Below are positions 47,638 through 57,873 of a DNA stretch of 64,000 nucleotides, piece after piece. The notes below the pieces were generated by a model. The model saw nothing but the letters and a program-made list of their open reading frames with translations. It made no database searches and was not told where the DNA came from. Position 1 is the stretch's first letter; each line of letters begins with the position of its first letter. The DNA comes from Marisa cornuarietis (Eukaryota; Mollusca; Gastropoda; Architaenioglossa; Ampullariidae). The stretch spans positions 2,728,001 through 2,792,000 of the forward strand of contig SMMW01000003.1 of NCBI GenBank assembly GCA_004794655.1. The letters run 5' to 3'. A program made the position numbers and the translations under genes.

Positions 47638-48266
47638 ACGATTACAGTATAAAGGTCAAGGCCTGAACAACATTCACTCAACCGTGAAGACTTCCGTGCA
47701 AACAGCGAAAGTCGTTTTACAAAAAGGTTTGGGGTGACAGCTATGGAAGACTGTGTCTACCTCAGGACGAAGTCCTTGGTCCGTGGGCAAAAACTCACAT
47801 GTTGGTCAGCAAGTTATCAACCAGTTTCAAAATAAAGCTGTTGCTGACAACAGTCTAAACACATAGCTTATGCATCCACGCAAAACGTAAATCGCAAAGG
47901 AAGAAAGAAAAGAATGAATTAAAAACGAATGTAATAAAACATGAAAGAAAGAAAACTCAAAAGACAAAGACTACAATTAGGTTGGTTGTTTGTGCTTAAC
48001 GCCCTGCTAGAAACTAAAGCCATATCACGCGAGACAAAGAAGATAAAAATATAAACGAAAAAATTAAAATCAAAGAAAGAGAAAAAAAAAAACCCAAGAC
48101 AAGGTTCCGCGGCCGCTGGCGACAGCAGAAAACGTCTCGTAACCAATGAAGTCACCTGCCGCAGCTGCTATGTATGTTTGGTGTAGACATCCCTAGCTTA
48201 CACCACTGCCTGACACTGATAAGCCCTGGGTGGTCACACCTTCCACCCGCCGCCGACCCTGCAGCG

Positions 48267-48422
48267 CAGCGGTTCTCAACCTGACAAGGGTGGAGCGAAG
48301 GCGGTCATTTTTCTCATATCTCATATCGGTATTAGTGAAATTAGCTTGCTAAGGGGGGTGGGGGGCGCGGAGGTACCTTTTTCGTCTGGGGGGCGTCACA
48401 TGTAAAAGGTTGAGAAACGCTG
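48267..48422. mobile_element. hAT-type MITE (GGTTCTCAAC termini)
   Basis: Mirror copy of the 155-bp element at 15.82 kb, 1 bp longer, next to a SINE. Confidence 0.7.
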
Positions 48423-48570
48423 GTTTAGCGCCTCTCACCATGCAGTGCTGGCACCCTGGGTTCACATCTCATTTCGGGCACGCTGTTTCTTTTGCTGCAT
48501 GTGTCACCTGCTTACAGGCTTTGCCGCGAGTTGCTGGCTCGGCGTTAACACCCATCCCCCCCCCCCCCCC
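48423..48570 (+). mobile_element. tRNA-derived SINE
   Basis: gggttcacatctcatttcgg and gcatgtgtcacctgcttaca, then ggctcggcgttaac, in the same order as the 4.13 kb element; ends in a C-run. Confidence 0.65.
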
Positions 48571-49239
48571 AACTTCACCCGCCGTCGAGACTCTGTGGTC
48601 GACTCACCTGCTGTTATCCTCGCGGAATAGCAACATCGTCACAGGGTAGGGGTCAGGGGTCAGAGGGCGTCAACAGGAGGCACTAACTTCAACGAGACTT
48701 GATAGGCTTCGCACCTGAGCCGTCAGTTACTTTAGTCACTTCAGTCATCGACAGACACAAAAGGGAAGACATTTCTAAAGGACTTTTAGGTTTTTGTTTT
48801 ATCCAGAGACAAGCAGGAATTAAACGAACCCCCCCCCCCCGCACCGTACTGGTCTAGAATTATTGCTTTCTGCTATAGAGAAAAGTTGTTACACAAGCAT
48901 CAGGTGGAGTTGCTGTAGGTCTTCATTTTATCAAATTCAACGATGACAACAACAATGAATATGTTGATCGCCTAATGATTAAATAGTGTCCAGCCCCAAG
49001 ACTCACACTAGATTGTTTGATACTATGACAAACTGTAGTTCGCCAGGGAGAGATGAGCACATGCCCTCCTGCCCTCAACAAGTAGGATGACAATTATTGA
49101 ATTGCTCCCGACACCAATAAACTTAGCTATCAAGGCCTGCTTGCCTTTCTCTGCAGATTTATAAAACTCTTCATCCTTTTTGTGTCTTGTTTTTTATTAC
49201 TTGTCTGCATAATTGTTTCTCCTTCCGTCCTTGTCTCCC

Positions 49240-49320
49240 ACAAGTGCTGAAAGCATGCTCCTTGGTGACCGTGATTATGTACTATATAAATCAAACGTTT
49301 ATTATTATTTTGTTTACCCC
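49240..49320 (+). mobile_element. LINE 3' tail fragment
   Basis: Inverse of 15.2-15.3 kb: aagtgctgaaagcatgctcc then ttatgtactatataaatc and attattatt. Confidence 0.55.
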
Positions 49321-49727
49321 ATTTCCCCGTGTGGGTACAAGCTCAATGTGCTGCTCATGAACAACTATGAACAGTCTACCATACAAGAAACATAACAAGC
49401 AACAAACAGCTGACACCTCGACAAACACAAACAAATTGCAGAAGATGAACTGAGGAGCGAGTAGATAAGTAACATCACTCCCAGGTATACCTTTCCCCAT
49501 CTTTTAAATCTTTCATTTCAAGCTGCAGACTACCAGACAGGAATCTAGAATTAAAATGAAAGAGTGGATGATCAACCAGGCTTACAAGCTTGATGAAGTC
49601 CCTAGAGCTGCTAAGCATTAGAGGAGCAGGGGAGCTCTAAATTTCTAATTTCCTCTAAAGTACAACATGAAAATGTGTCAACTAACATCTGGCTCAGCAG
49701 TGGTACAAGCAAAGATTTCTGTCCTTC

Positions 49728-50000
49728 ATGCCATCAAAGCAGCCATGCTGTACTGCCATTGTAGAATCTCCAGCAAGCACACAGTTGGGGCTGTTATATT
49801 GGGAAGTCAAGGGCATCCCATTTTGTCCCATTACTGGGTGTGAAGATGTTGAAAGGTTGACTGAAGACCAGCTACATCCATTTTGTCCTACTAGCTCCAA
49901 TGAAAGACTTGCCCAGACTCAAACTAAGGCATTATATGTATGTGAATCTTGCCTCAAACATAATGCCCACAAAGGATCTGAATCTGATAGGAAATCCTAG
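49728..50000 (+). CDS. hypothetical 90-codon ORF, duplicated in both arms
   Basis: Partner of 14528-14800, reading MPSKQPCCTAIVESPAS at the start. Convergent with the DUF4806 gene. Paired Cys motifs CPITGC and CESC. Function unknown. Confidence 0.3.
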   Translation: MPSKQPCCTAIVESPASTQLGLLYWEVKGIPFCPITGCEDVERLTEDQLHPFCPTSSNERLAQTQTKALYVCESCLKHNAHKGSESDRKS

Positions 50001-50135
50001 ACATGTAGGGCGTGCAATAATTTCATTGCTCTTTTGAGACTGGTATATAGGCTTCATGCATTAAGCTGTAATAGTCAAATGTTTATAGCATACTAGCACA
50101 TATATACCACACATATAGCACAGCGTGTAAAACCT

Positions 50136-50141
50136 TTTATT
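50136..50141 (-). promoter_or_regulatory. AATAAA polyadenylation signal
   Basis: AATAAA about 190 bp beyond the stop of the intact DUF4806 gene. Confidence 0.6.
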
Positions 50142-50331
50142 GCAGTTAGCATGTCATCACTGTTCTTCACACACAAAAGACAATCTCTGCACACTCCTTT
50201 CACTCAGTTATCTCAACCAACCCCCACACGTTTCTTGCTCTCCTACGATCCACAAACACAACACAGAAAATAAAAATGATGCTATTGTTTTCACTCAGTA
50301 TCAAAGTCATCCCCACCATCCAGCAGCAACA

Positions 50332-53300
50332 TCAACAACTTTGCTCCTGTTGCTGCAGCTTTTTCTTCTCTTCTTCTCTCCTTTTTCGCCCCCCACCACG
50401 GTCACAAGACATGGACAGCCATTCCCCTGTATATTTATCAAGTGCAGCCACTGTTGCTTCTTTGAATTTCAGCATTATTGCTTCTGGAAAGGAAAGAGTG
50501 AATCTGACTAAACTTAAATGATTTTAGTGTTTGCTATCAAATATTCTCAAATTTATGACCTTCGCAACAGTATCAAGTCTGTAATATTAATTACCAGTTT
50601 CTGTAATGGTTATTTTGGTTTTAATTATTTACTTATTGCCATCGGTCAGAATAATCCCCTTACAGACAGGTGGAACCCCCTAAATTTCAAAACAGTCTTA
50701 AGTGATATTTACCATAAACTGTCATTTTGAAATTCTTCAGACTGTTGAACTTCAGCTTTCCCTTTTTGCCCTCCATGCTGTACAGTATAGACAACTGTGG
50801 TTCCAACAGTTCTTTGAGCATCCTGTATAGTGCATCCTTTGGAGAGCGGCCTCCAAAAGTGACCAGGTACAAAACCTGAAACCAGCAATGTTTCAATCAG
50901 GAACATGAAGCGGTCTCATACAGATATTTTGCTTCTGTGAACTTTCAGAAACTTAACAACAGGTAATAGAGAAGAATAAAGACTATTGCATGACAAGGAT
51001 TAAAAAAAAAGGAAACCTTCAAATGCTGTCATCACATTTTTATACAATTTAGCATCCATTTTCACTGTTTGGCATCATGCACATTTTCCAATTTAAGAAT
51101 GATTTACTAACCATCTTGTGCTTGATCTCAGCATCAGCCAGGTTAATGTTTAGATGCTCTAGCTGCCTAACTTCTTTCAGGGGAAGAATGAAGCCCTCAG
51201 GCAGGGCTGGAACTAGAGGTTTGGAACCAGCATGGGCTTGCCCTAACCTGGCTTCAATGCGGTCAACCTTTTCACGAAGGATCTTTAGCTCTGACATGAA
51301 CTCGTCCATTTTTGTGAACATTCTTTCAAAGAAAGGAGTTACTTGCTCTATATGTAATCCAGAAGCTGGCACTGAAGGAAAAAATACATTTAAGACAAAA
51401 AATGAATTGTAGAAACAAGGTCTTACATGATAAGTTGCCTGTCTTAAGTAGCGAAGAAAGCAAAATAACTTCTAAAATGATCAGTGAAAAATGACAAAAT
51501 GACATTTTAGTAGAAGCTTACAGTCAGTCACAGTGGCTGATGGTGTTGACAACCAGGAAGATGGCACTGATGGTGCTGCTGATGAGAAAGAATGTAAACA
51601 TTGTCTGTCAATGGGGGACTGAGATCGTGACCGACAAAATGCTGAAGGTCTTCGTGGTGCATGGCTGGCTAAGGGAAAGCTTCTGCAGACTGGTGATCTT
51701 GATCTTGCTCTTGAAGAATTAGGTGCTGGAATCCTTTGAGATAGATGCTGGTGCACTGGGGAAAATGAAAAAAGGTTTGGTCTAACTAAAGCATTTGATC
51801 CTAAAAAACAAAAAGACCATTGTACCTTTGATGAAAATAATGTATAGTTAAGTAGGAAGTTATTATTTTGCGAATTCTGCAAATCGTTTCCATAGATCAA
51901 CTAGAATAGATAATAATGTTATTGGATATGTTTAACTCAGCTTTGTACAGCCATCAAACTACCCACTAAGATTCAATCAATTCTAACCACCATGAGATTT
52001 ATACATCCACATTTATACAACAAAAAACAAAAAAAACTCAATGAAAACAAACTAGCTGTCATGGAATGCACATACCTCACAGACTGGAATACCGTGACCT
52101 AGGTCTCTAAAGCTATTAGCTAGAAACTTACTGTTTAAATCAGCAGACGACAAATGGGTTCCAAGAAATACTTCTGGAGACATTTCACCATCTAAGTCAA
52201 AGGTGTGTGACAGGTCATCATCGCTAACACAGCTAGGGCTCCTAAAACATTGAAACACATGCAAAATAATGTTTTTGCATATTTCCTTCTGATCACAGAA
52301 AAGACTTGTGCATGCCATGAATACATAATCATGTCTCCTACTACATTGTAACGTACAGGGCAGGTAGAGGAAGGGAGGGGGTCAGAATTGCCTATGTTTT
52401 TACCCCTCTGCCATGTGGAAAGCATGCTTCCACAGATTTTGCTGGCCCACGTTTTGTTAGGAAGTTTTCATGCCGCCCGGGCCCTCGTCCCAGGTTGATG
52501 GGTTGGGTATTTAAGCCCGACTGGGACCAGCCAGTAGGCTGCAACACTGCTGTTACTACTACTGTGACTGTGGGGTGTCGGCATGTTGCTTCTCTCCTTT
52601 ACTGGATTCCATGCCATCAGTGTGGGGATCTCTGTTGGTCTGAGCGAAACGCCATGCTGATATTTGAGGGTCAAGATACAGCACCACGGAAATAGGCAAG
52701 GGACAGGCGTATCGGGACCAGTAGACCAGGTGTTGAGCAAAGGGGCTACACCATCTTGTTTTACGAGCGGGCACTGACCACCACCCGTCGTCTGGTAGGG
52801 AGGGGACCATAGCAGCCAGGATTAAGCCAGCTGGTGGGGGATGCTACCACTCGGCTACCGCCCCAGTTATCCTTCGTCCAGAGAACCACCTCCATGGACA
52901 GTTCCATGCGCTGGAAGGGACTGTTTGCAAAGGACCCAATGGTACTGTAAGACATTCAGTTTTCCTTTGTAATAAAATAGCAGGGAAAGAGAACAGTGTC
53001 CCTTCATTGGACTGAGTACTCTGGAGGTCTCTTTGAAGGACGGGTTGTGTGTGTCTTGAGTTCAACTTATCTGAATACCTGTTGACGATAGTTGAAGTGT
53101 AATTCCCGTATACATGGGATTTATAAAAAAAACCCTGTGGTTATTCGTACCTAGGACTTTTCAGTGTGAGGTACAGCGCATAGTGCCATGCTACTCTGGG
53201 AAATTAACTGCAACATTTCTTGACCTGTTTAAGTTACTTCTTATAATTTCATGAATTTGTATGTTGGAATTAAGAACTTTGGGATTATGCTGTTGCTTGT

Positions 53301-56300
53301 AGCTTCTTGAATTTGTATGTTGATATTGGATTCAATAGTTATTTGTGCCTCAAGGGAGGGACGCCCACACTAAAGCGGTCTTGAGTTCTTTTTTGTGGAA
53401 AGAATGTGCATGTCTGCAGGTGACGTATGACATAGGTTATGACATTTTGTTTAGTTTACACATTTTGTTTCCCTATTCTAAGATGTTGCTGGTTGTTCCA
53501 AGTAAACTTGACAGTGCAAAACAAACTTGGATAACAGAGAACAGAGTGTTAGGGAAAAGGGAGAGGTAGGGGAGGGGATGCTGTTTTATGGCGTCAACAG
53601 CTAAAGCTATATTATGGCGAAGAGGCCAGCTCTTTAAACAGATGCTTCAGGCAGAGAAGTGTGCACTAACTGAGATCTGAATCCAGGATGCTTAATCCTC
53701 ACTGTATTGATGACAGGTGGTAACTGTTGCACCACCGGACTGTCCAGGACAGAAAGTGAGAGAAATGAGGAAGAGAGGAGGGGGAGAGAAAGCAATGTAT
53801 GGAGTCGCACGTAGAGTCGCGTTGGGGCAGTTACCACATTTGCCACAAGCAGCTGGATTTTTTTTCTCTTTCTCCACAACCCCCTCCCAGTTAATTCCTA
53901 ACCCTTCCCATCCAAAACTGTTAGACATGCTCCTAGGATGTCATCCAGGCACCTCTCCTACACTAAAAAACAACAAAAAATTGTGAGCCCCATTTTCCTC
54001 CCTTTCCATTAGCCAAAATGCGCTGTAAACCTCAGCGAATTAGAAAAGGGATATAAAGAGTGCAACCAAGTACAATTGTTCATTAATTTGCTATATATAA
54101 ACCATGCATATCAATTACCCATTAAGCTTGACTCAAATGAGGTGGCAGGTTGAAAGATAATAATAATAATGATAAAGTATATTTATACAGTGCTTTACCC
54201 CACCATCAAAGGCAGGCTCAAAACACTTGACAAAATAGGTAAAAACACATAAAATAATGGGCACTGATCTCAAAAACAATGAGATTATTGTGTGACCCCG
54301 TATAGCAGCCACTCATGTTAAGTAGGTGAACGCCATCAGCACAGATACAGTCAGTAACCTTGCCATTGCATGAAATCTTTGGTAAGTCAATAAAGTTCTG
54401 CTTCTAAAAGTAGCGAAAAGTTATTATGATGTTTGTATAGAAGATCAACTCTCGATCTCTGGTTCAGTGGCTTAACTTTCACAGACAGAAACCTGGTTCC
54501 ATAATCACAACTCTTGTTAAAGCATCGTGCTAACGGCCACATTAAGATTAGTTTCACACATATAGTCAAATGAAAGATGAATAGTCCGAACATTAGGGCG
54601 TAGACAGTAGACACTACCAGACTACATCTGTGCTGGCTCTCAACGCCCCTGAGTTCAGATCTACAGCTCGGAAAGCCATTGTGTCATCTGTAGGATCGTA
54701 GAATACTGTGAATACATCGATAGAGACTCGGGTCAACAGAGCTAAACTGCATGAAATTTTTTTAGCAAATGACTGACTCAGGGCTTCTGCTAACGCAAAA
54801 AATTGCGTACAGTACGCATTAGAAGTTTGGAGGACCCCTTCAATTTTCGTCAAATTTGGGGAAGAACAGATACAAAATTGGGTAAGTGTAGTCTCCGACA
54901 TCGAAGCCCACTCTATTACTGTCGTCTGCTACAAGGTGAGAGTTACTTCCCTTGCACTGAGTTTTTTTCCCTTACTGAAAGAGTTCCATTCATCTATTTC
55001 CAAGATGTTGACAGCGTGGATAAAATCATCGTTGATTTGTTGATTTTTTTTCACATTGTAAAGGGACCCCTCAGAGTTAGCCTGGGACCCCTTAGAAATC
55101 TGAAGAAGGGGTCCCTGGAACCCCAAAGAATTTAGCCTTAGCAGAAGCCCTGTGACCGTGTGATCTTCAAGATCTTCAGAAGAAACCGTTAGGCAGAAAA
55201 GACTGGCAGTCGACAGGAAATCCAAAAGTCGCTGAAGTAAACAAAATTCAAACAGTCCTGCACAGTAACGACGCAATGAAAAAAGCACCAGCCTATATAG
55301 TGGGCACCAAAAACACAACAAACTAATAAAAATACAAAAATTGCGGAGAGCCGCCTCCCTCAAGCCTGCAAGGAGATGCTAGGGGATGCCACTCCAACCC
55401 ATTGACAATAAGCTGGAAGAATTTATGGGACAAGTATCCAGCTGAAACCAGGTGATTATAGACAGAAGAAGGACTAACCATATCTTTCTTGGTCGTGTTC
55501 TTTGTTTCTGTCTTGCACTGCAGTCAGCGGCAGCATTGGCCAGGCAGTTGCTTCTCAGTTCACTGCTGTAAGCTGCCTTCATGAGCAAATCCAGGCTTTT
55601 CTCGTATGAAGCTTTCAAAGCATCAGAAAATAATACAATCACCACATTTATTATTCATAAACTGAATGAATTAAAATCAAGTAATAATGATGAAACCATG
55701 GATGGCTTCAGACTAATCTGTGAATAGAGTTAAAAAAAAATTATCCACTCTTTCTCTGGGGGCCGGTCATTTCGTCACAAGACCATTTTGTCGCACACCA
55801 AAAGTCAATTCATCAAACGTATGTCCATTTTGTCACACGTATGGTCCATTTCGTCACAAGACAGAAAAGTCAAATAGTCATGAGCCCAATCACCGAAGTC
55901 TCTGCATATAATAATATTAAGCAAAATATGTCAAAATACAAGTTCACAATACAATAATGAGAAAATCTTTAATGAAAAAGATTGTTTAAAAGAGAAAAAT
56001 CACATGTATTTGCCATTGTAAGATTCGTTTTTTGCATGCATATTGCCAAGCGACCATTTTGTTCAGTAACATGGTGGCTACAATTATTCATAGGGTTCTG
56101 TTTAAAATAAGCAGCTGAGCTTGCGTATCTATATTGTTCAAACAACGTATGGCTCTTTTAATAATATCTGACGTTAATAGCTACTTGTTACATTGGTGCT
56201 TGATTCGCCTTTTGGGCTTGTGACGATTTGACTTTTCCGTCTTGTGACAAAATGGACATATGTGTGACGAATTGACTTTTGGTGTGGAACGAAATGGTAG

Positions 56301-56610
56301 TGACGAAATGGTCTTGTGACAAGTTGACCTATGACCCTTTCTCTCTCTCTCACACACACACAAGCACATTCACACACAGAATGAATATATACAGACAAAA
56401 CAAAAAGAACTTACAGGTACTTTTAACAATTCTTTTGTAGTTAAACACCCTCCAATTAGGGCCTGGTTTCCTCCTGTGTTTTACCCAGGATAAATCTGCA
56501 TTGCAGTTTGGCCAGAAGCACTTGTTGCTGCTTGTTGTTATTAGCCATTCATCGGGAACTATTGTTGTTCTCTTTTTACCATCTTCAATAATCTCAAGGA
56601 TGTGATACAT
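50332..56610 (-). CDS. DUF4806-domain protein (seven exons, intact)
   Basis: Exons, 5' to 3': 56610-56415, 55611-55479, 52241-52076, 51747-51522, 51371-51112, 50875-50713 and 50483-50332; 1296 bp, 431 aa; all phases agree. Residues 1-65 read MYHILEIIEDGKKRTTIVPD, WLITT and CFWPNC, the N-terminal Trp/Cys domain usual in DUF4806 proteins, followed by SYEKSLDLLMKAAYSSELRS. Exon 4 is Ser/Arg-rich (SSRARSRSPVCRS). Exon 5 has a coiled coil (FFERMFTKMDEFMSELKIL) and leads into the DUF4806 domain: LPLKEVRQLEHLNINLADAE, GGRSPKDALYRMLKELL and KFKEATVAALDKYTGEWL. The tail is Lys/Glu/Gln-rich. Biochemical role is unknown; relatives are often multicopy and transposon-like. Introns 1 and 2 hold MITEs and a SINE. 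Exons 3-7 lie inside the outer inverted repeat. Domain naming is from memory and needs a profile search. Confidence 0.8.
52300..53590. other. part of DUF4806 intron 2, nothing recognised
   Basis: Unique sequence just outside the outer arm. Several short minus-strand ORFs but no motif, terminal repeat or splice pattern that I can support. Confidence 0.4.
53600..53750 (-). mobile_element. tRNA-derived SINE
   Basis: Reverse complement reads gtccggtggtgcaacagtta, then caatacagtgaggatt, a B-box-like ggattcagatctcagtta and a gcatctgtttaaagagctgg body, aligning with the 4.13 kb SINE along its length. Confidence 0.7.
54150..54235 (-). mobile_element. LINE 3' tail fragment
   Basis: Reverse complement gives ttgtcaagtgttttgagcct, gatggtggggtaaagcac and a TTATTA tail, matching the tail at 63.76-63.84 kb. 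Confidence 0.6.
54779..55152. mobile_element. MITE with CAGGGCTTCTGCTAA termini
   Basis: 374-bp element with perfect 15-bp terminal inverted repeats CAGGGCTTCTGCTAA. A CAGGG end is typical of hAT elements. Flanks show only a partial 8-bp duplication (tgactgac against tgaccgtg). The 110-codon ORF across it is not supported as a gene. Sits in DUF4806 intron 2. Confidence 0.75.
55759..56337. mobile_element. long-TIR MITE, copy 1
   Basis: About 580 bp with imperfect inverted repeats of about 130 bp built from repeats of tttcgtcacaagacc. The outer flank CTTTCTCT is duplicated on both sides (8-9 bp target duplication). The core (tatttgccattgtaagat, taacatggtggctaca, gcagctgagcttgcgtatct) is shared with copy 2 at 59.97 kb. 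No ORF. Located in DUF4806 intron 1. Confidence 0.85.
56338..56382. repeat. (CT)n/(CA)n microsatellite
   Basis: Short CT then CA run in DUF4806 intron 1. Confidence 0.85.
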
Positions 56611-56772
56611 CTCCCTTAAATTAATAAAATTTGTTTATGTCATGAAACTTAAAAAAAAAAATCTAGCTACACATCATGCCATGTAACTTAACTACTTTAA
56701 GCAAAAATTACAAACTTCTCTTAAAACATGCGAACAACTGCTATAGAATAGAATTTGATGATATGAAAGAAT

Positions 56773-57470
56773 ACAGTGAAACCTTGGTTTTCGTTAATAA
56801 TCCATGGAAAAACAATTGGTGAAATTCAAAACCAACGAAAATCGAGCCAATTATTTCCATATGAAGCAATGTAAATCCAATTAATTCATTCTAGACACTC
56901 AAAAATACATACCAAAAACACATTTTATAGAGAATATAGTGTGTAATACTGAAAACAAAAAGAAATTAATATAAAGTGAATAGACTAATGTAAAGAGCTG
57001 CTGGCTCTGGAAACTTTCTTTGGTCCAATGATGGAGTTAAAAGGAAAGGGCTAACTTATTAGCAAGGGAAACACTTCACGAGGACAATGAGATTTCAGCA
57101 CGTGATTTTCTTAGATGCGTTACATATAAATTAAAAACTGAAAAACGCAAAAAATTAACACATTACACCGAATACTGTTTATGCAGTAATCACTTACATG
57201 TAATAGTAGTATTGCCACTCGCAATCAATTAAAAAAAAGCACAATAACACTGGAAAGCAATGGCAAAGACGAGCTGGGAGATGCTCACACAACGAGAAAC
57301 AACGCCACGCCGAGCAGAGCACGTGGGTCGCCCTTTGTTTTCACAAAATTAGCAACGAGGTCAAGTGGGCATGTCAACAAAATCAAAGGACACCGACGAA
57401 AACGGAGACAAATTTTTCGCGGCAAAACTCGACGGTAACCCAAGTAAACGAAAAGCGAGGTTTCACTGAT
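56773..57470. mobile_element. Tigger/pogo-type MITE
   Basis: About 700 bp with inverted ends cagtgaaaccttggttttcg and cagtgaaacctcgcttttcg, typical of Tigger/pogo-related elements. The interior is AT-rich with no transposase. It lies between the divergent DUF4806 and UBE2C starts. Confidence 0.75.
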
Positions 57471-57739
57471 GAAAGACTTTTATCAAAGGCGTATTGCTGA
57501 GGAGGGGGTTGTATATGTTTATCCAGCCACAAAGTTTAAATTATCTAATTCGCGCAATGTAATACTTTCTCGATCTATGTAAAGTGCATAAATATTCCAT
57601 ATTTAACTATTCTTGCGATTGGGAAGCTTCGCAAGTCAGCTCGAAAACACAACTCTTGAAACAGGAGGGATAATTCTTGATACCTAATAATAAAGGGGCA
57701 AGATTAGCTTCCCCTTTACGGGATATTTGTAACAACTAT

Positions 57740-57780
57740 TTTAATTGGCCACTGGATAAGACAGAGCGATTTCATTGGGT
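57740..57780 (+). promoter_or_regulatory. two inverted CCAAT boxes upstream of UBE2C
   Basis: ATTGG at 57744-57748 and 57774-57778, spaced 30 bp, 96-130 bp before the UBE2C ATG. Closely spaced CCAAT boxes bound by NF-Y are known from G2/M-gene promoters. No clear CHR element was seen between them and the ATG. Confidence 0.45.
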
Positions 57781-57873
57781 AAACCAGTACACGACAAACT
57801 CTTCGAAAAATCATTCGGGGCGTCGAAAGAGTGGAGAAGGTTTATCCAGTTTTATATCACAAAGAACCTTAAC

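Larger units (their letters stand above)
44585..52297 (-). repeat. outer inverted repeat, right arm
   Basis: Reverse complement of about 12,370-19,345. It contains exons 3-7 of the intact DUF4806 gene, whose exons 1-2 lie outside the repeat, showing this side as the probable donor. Confidence 0.9.

Noticed and set aside
12370..52297. Pure assembly artefact (collapsed or inverted haplotype)
   Set aside because: Arms differ by substitutions, indels, a frameshift and missing exons, which a simple mis-join of one sequence would not give; a haplotype join is still possible and is listed as a test.
52468..53065. Overlapping minus-strand ORFs just outside the outer arm
   Set aside because: No motif, no splice pattern, and they lie within DUF4806 intron 2.
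54803..55363. 110- and 144-codon opposing ORFs
   Set aside because: Both cross the CAGGGCTTCTGC MITE and lack motifs; only the DUF4806 exons nearby are supported.
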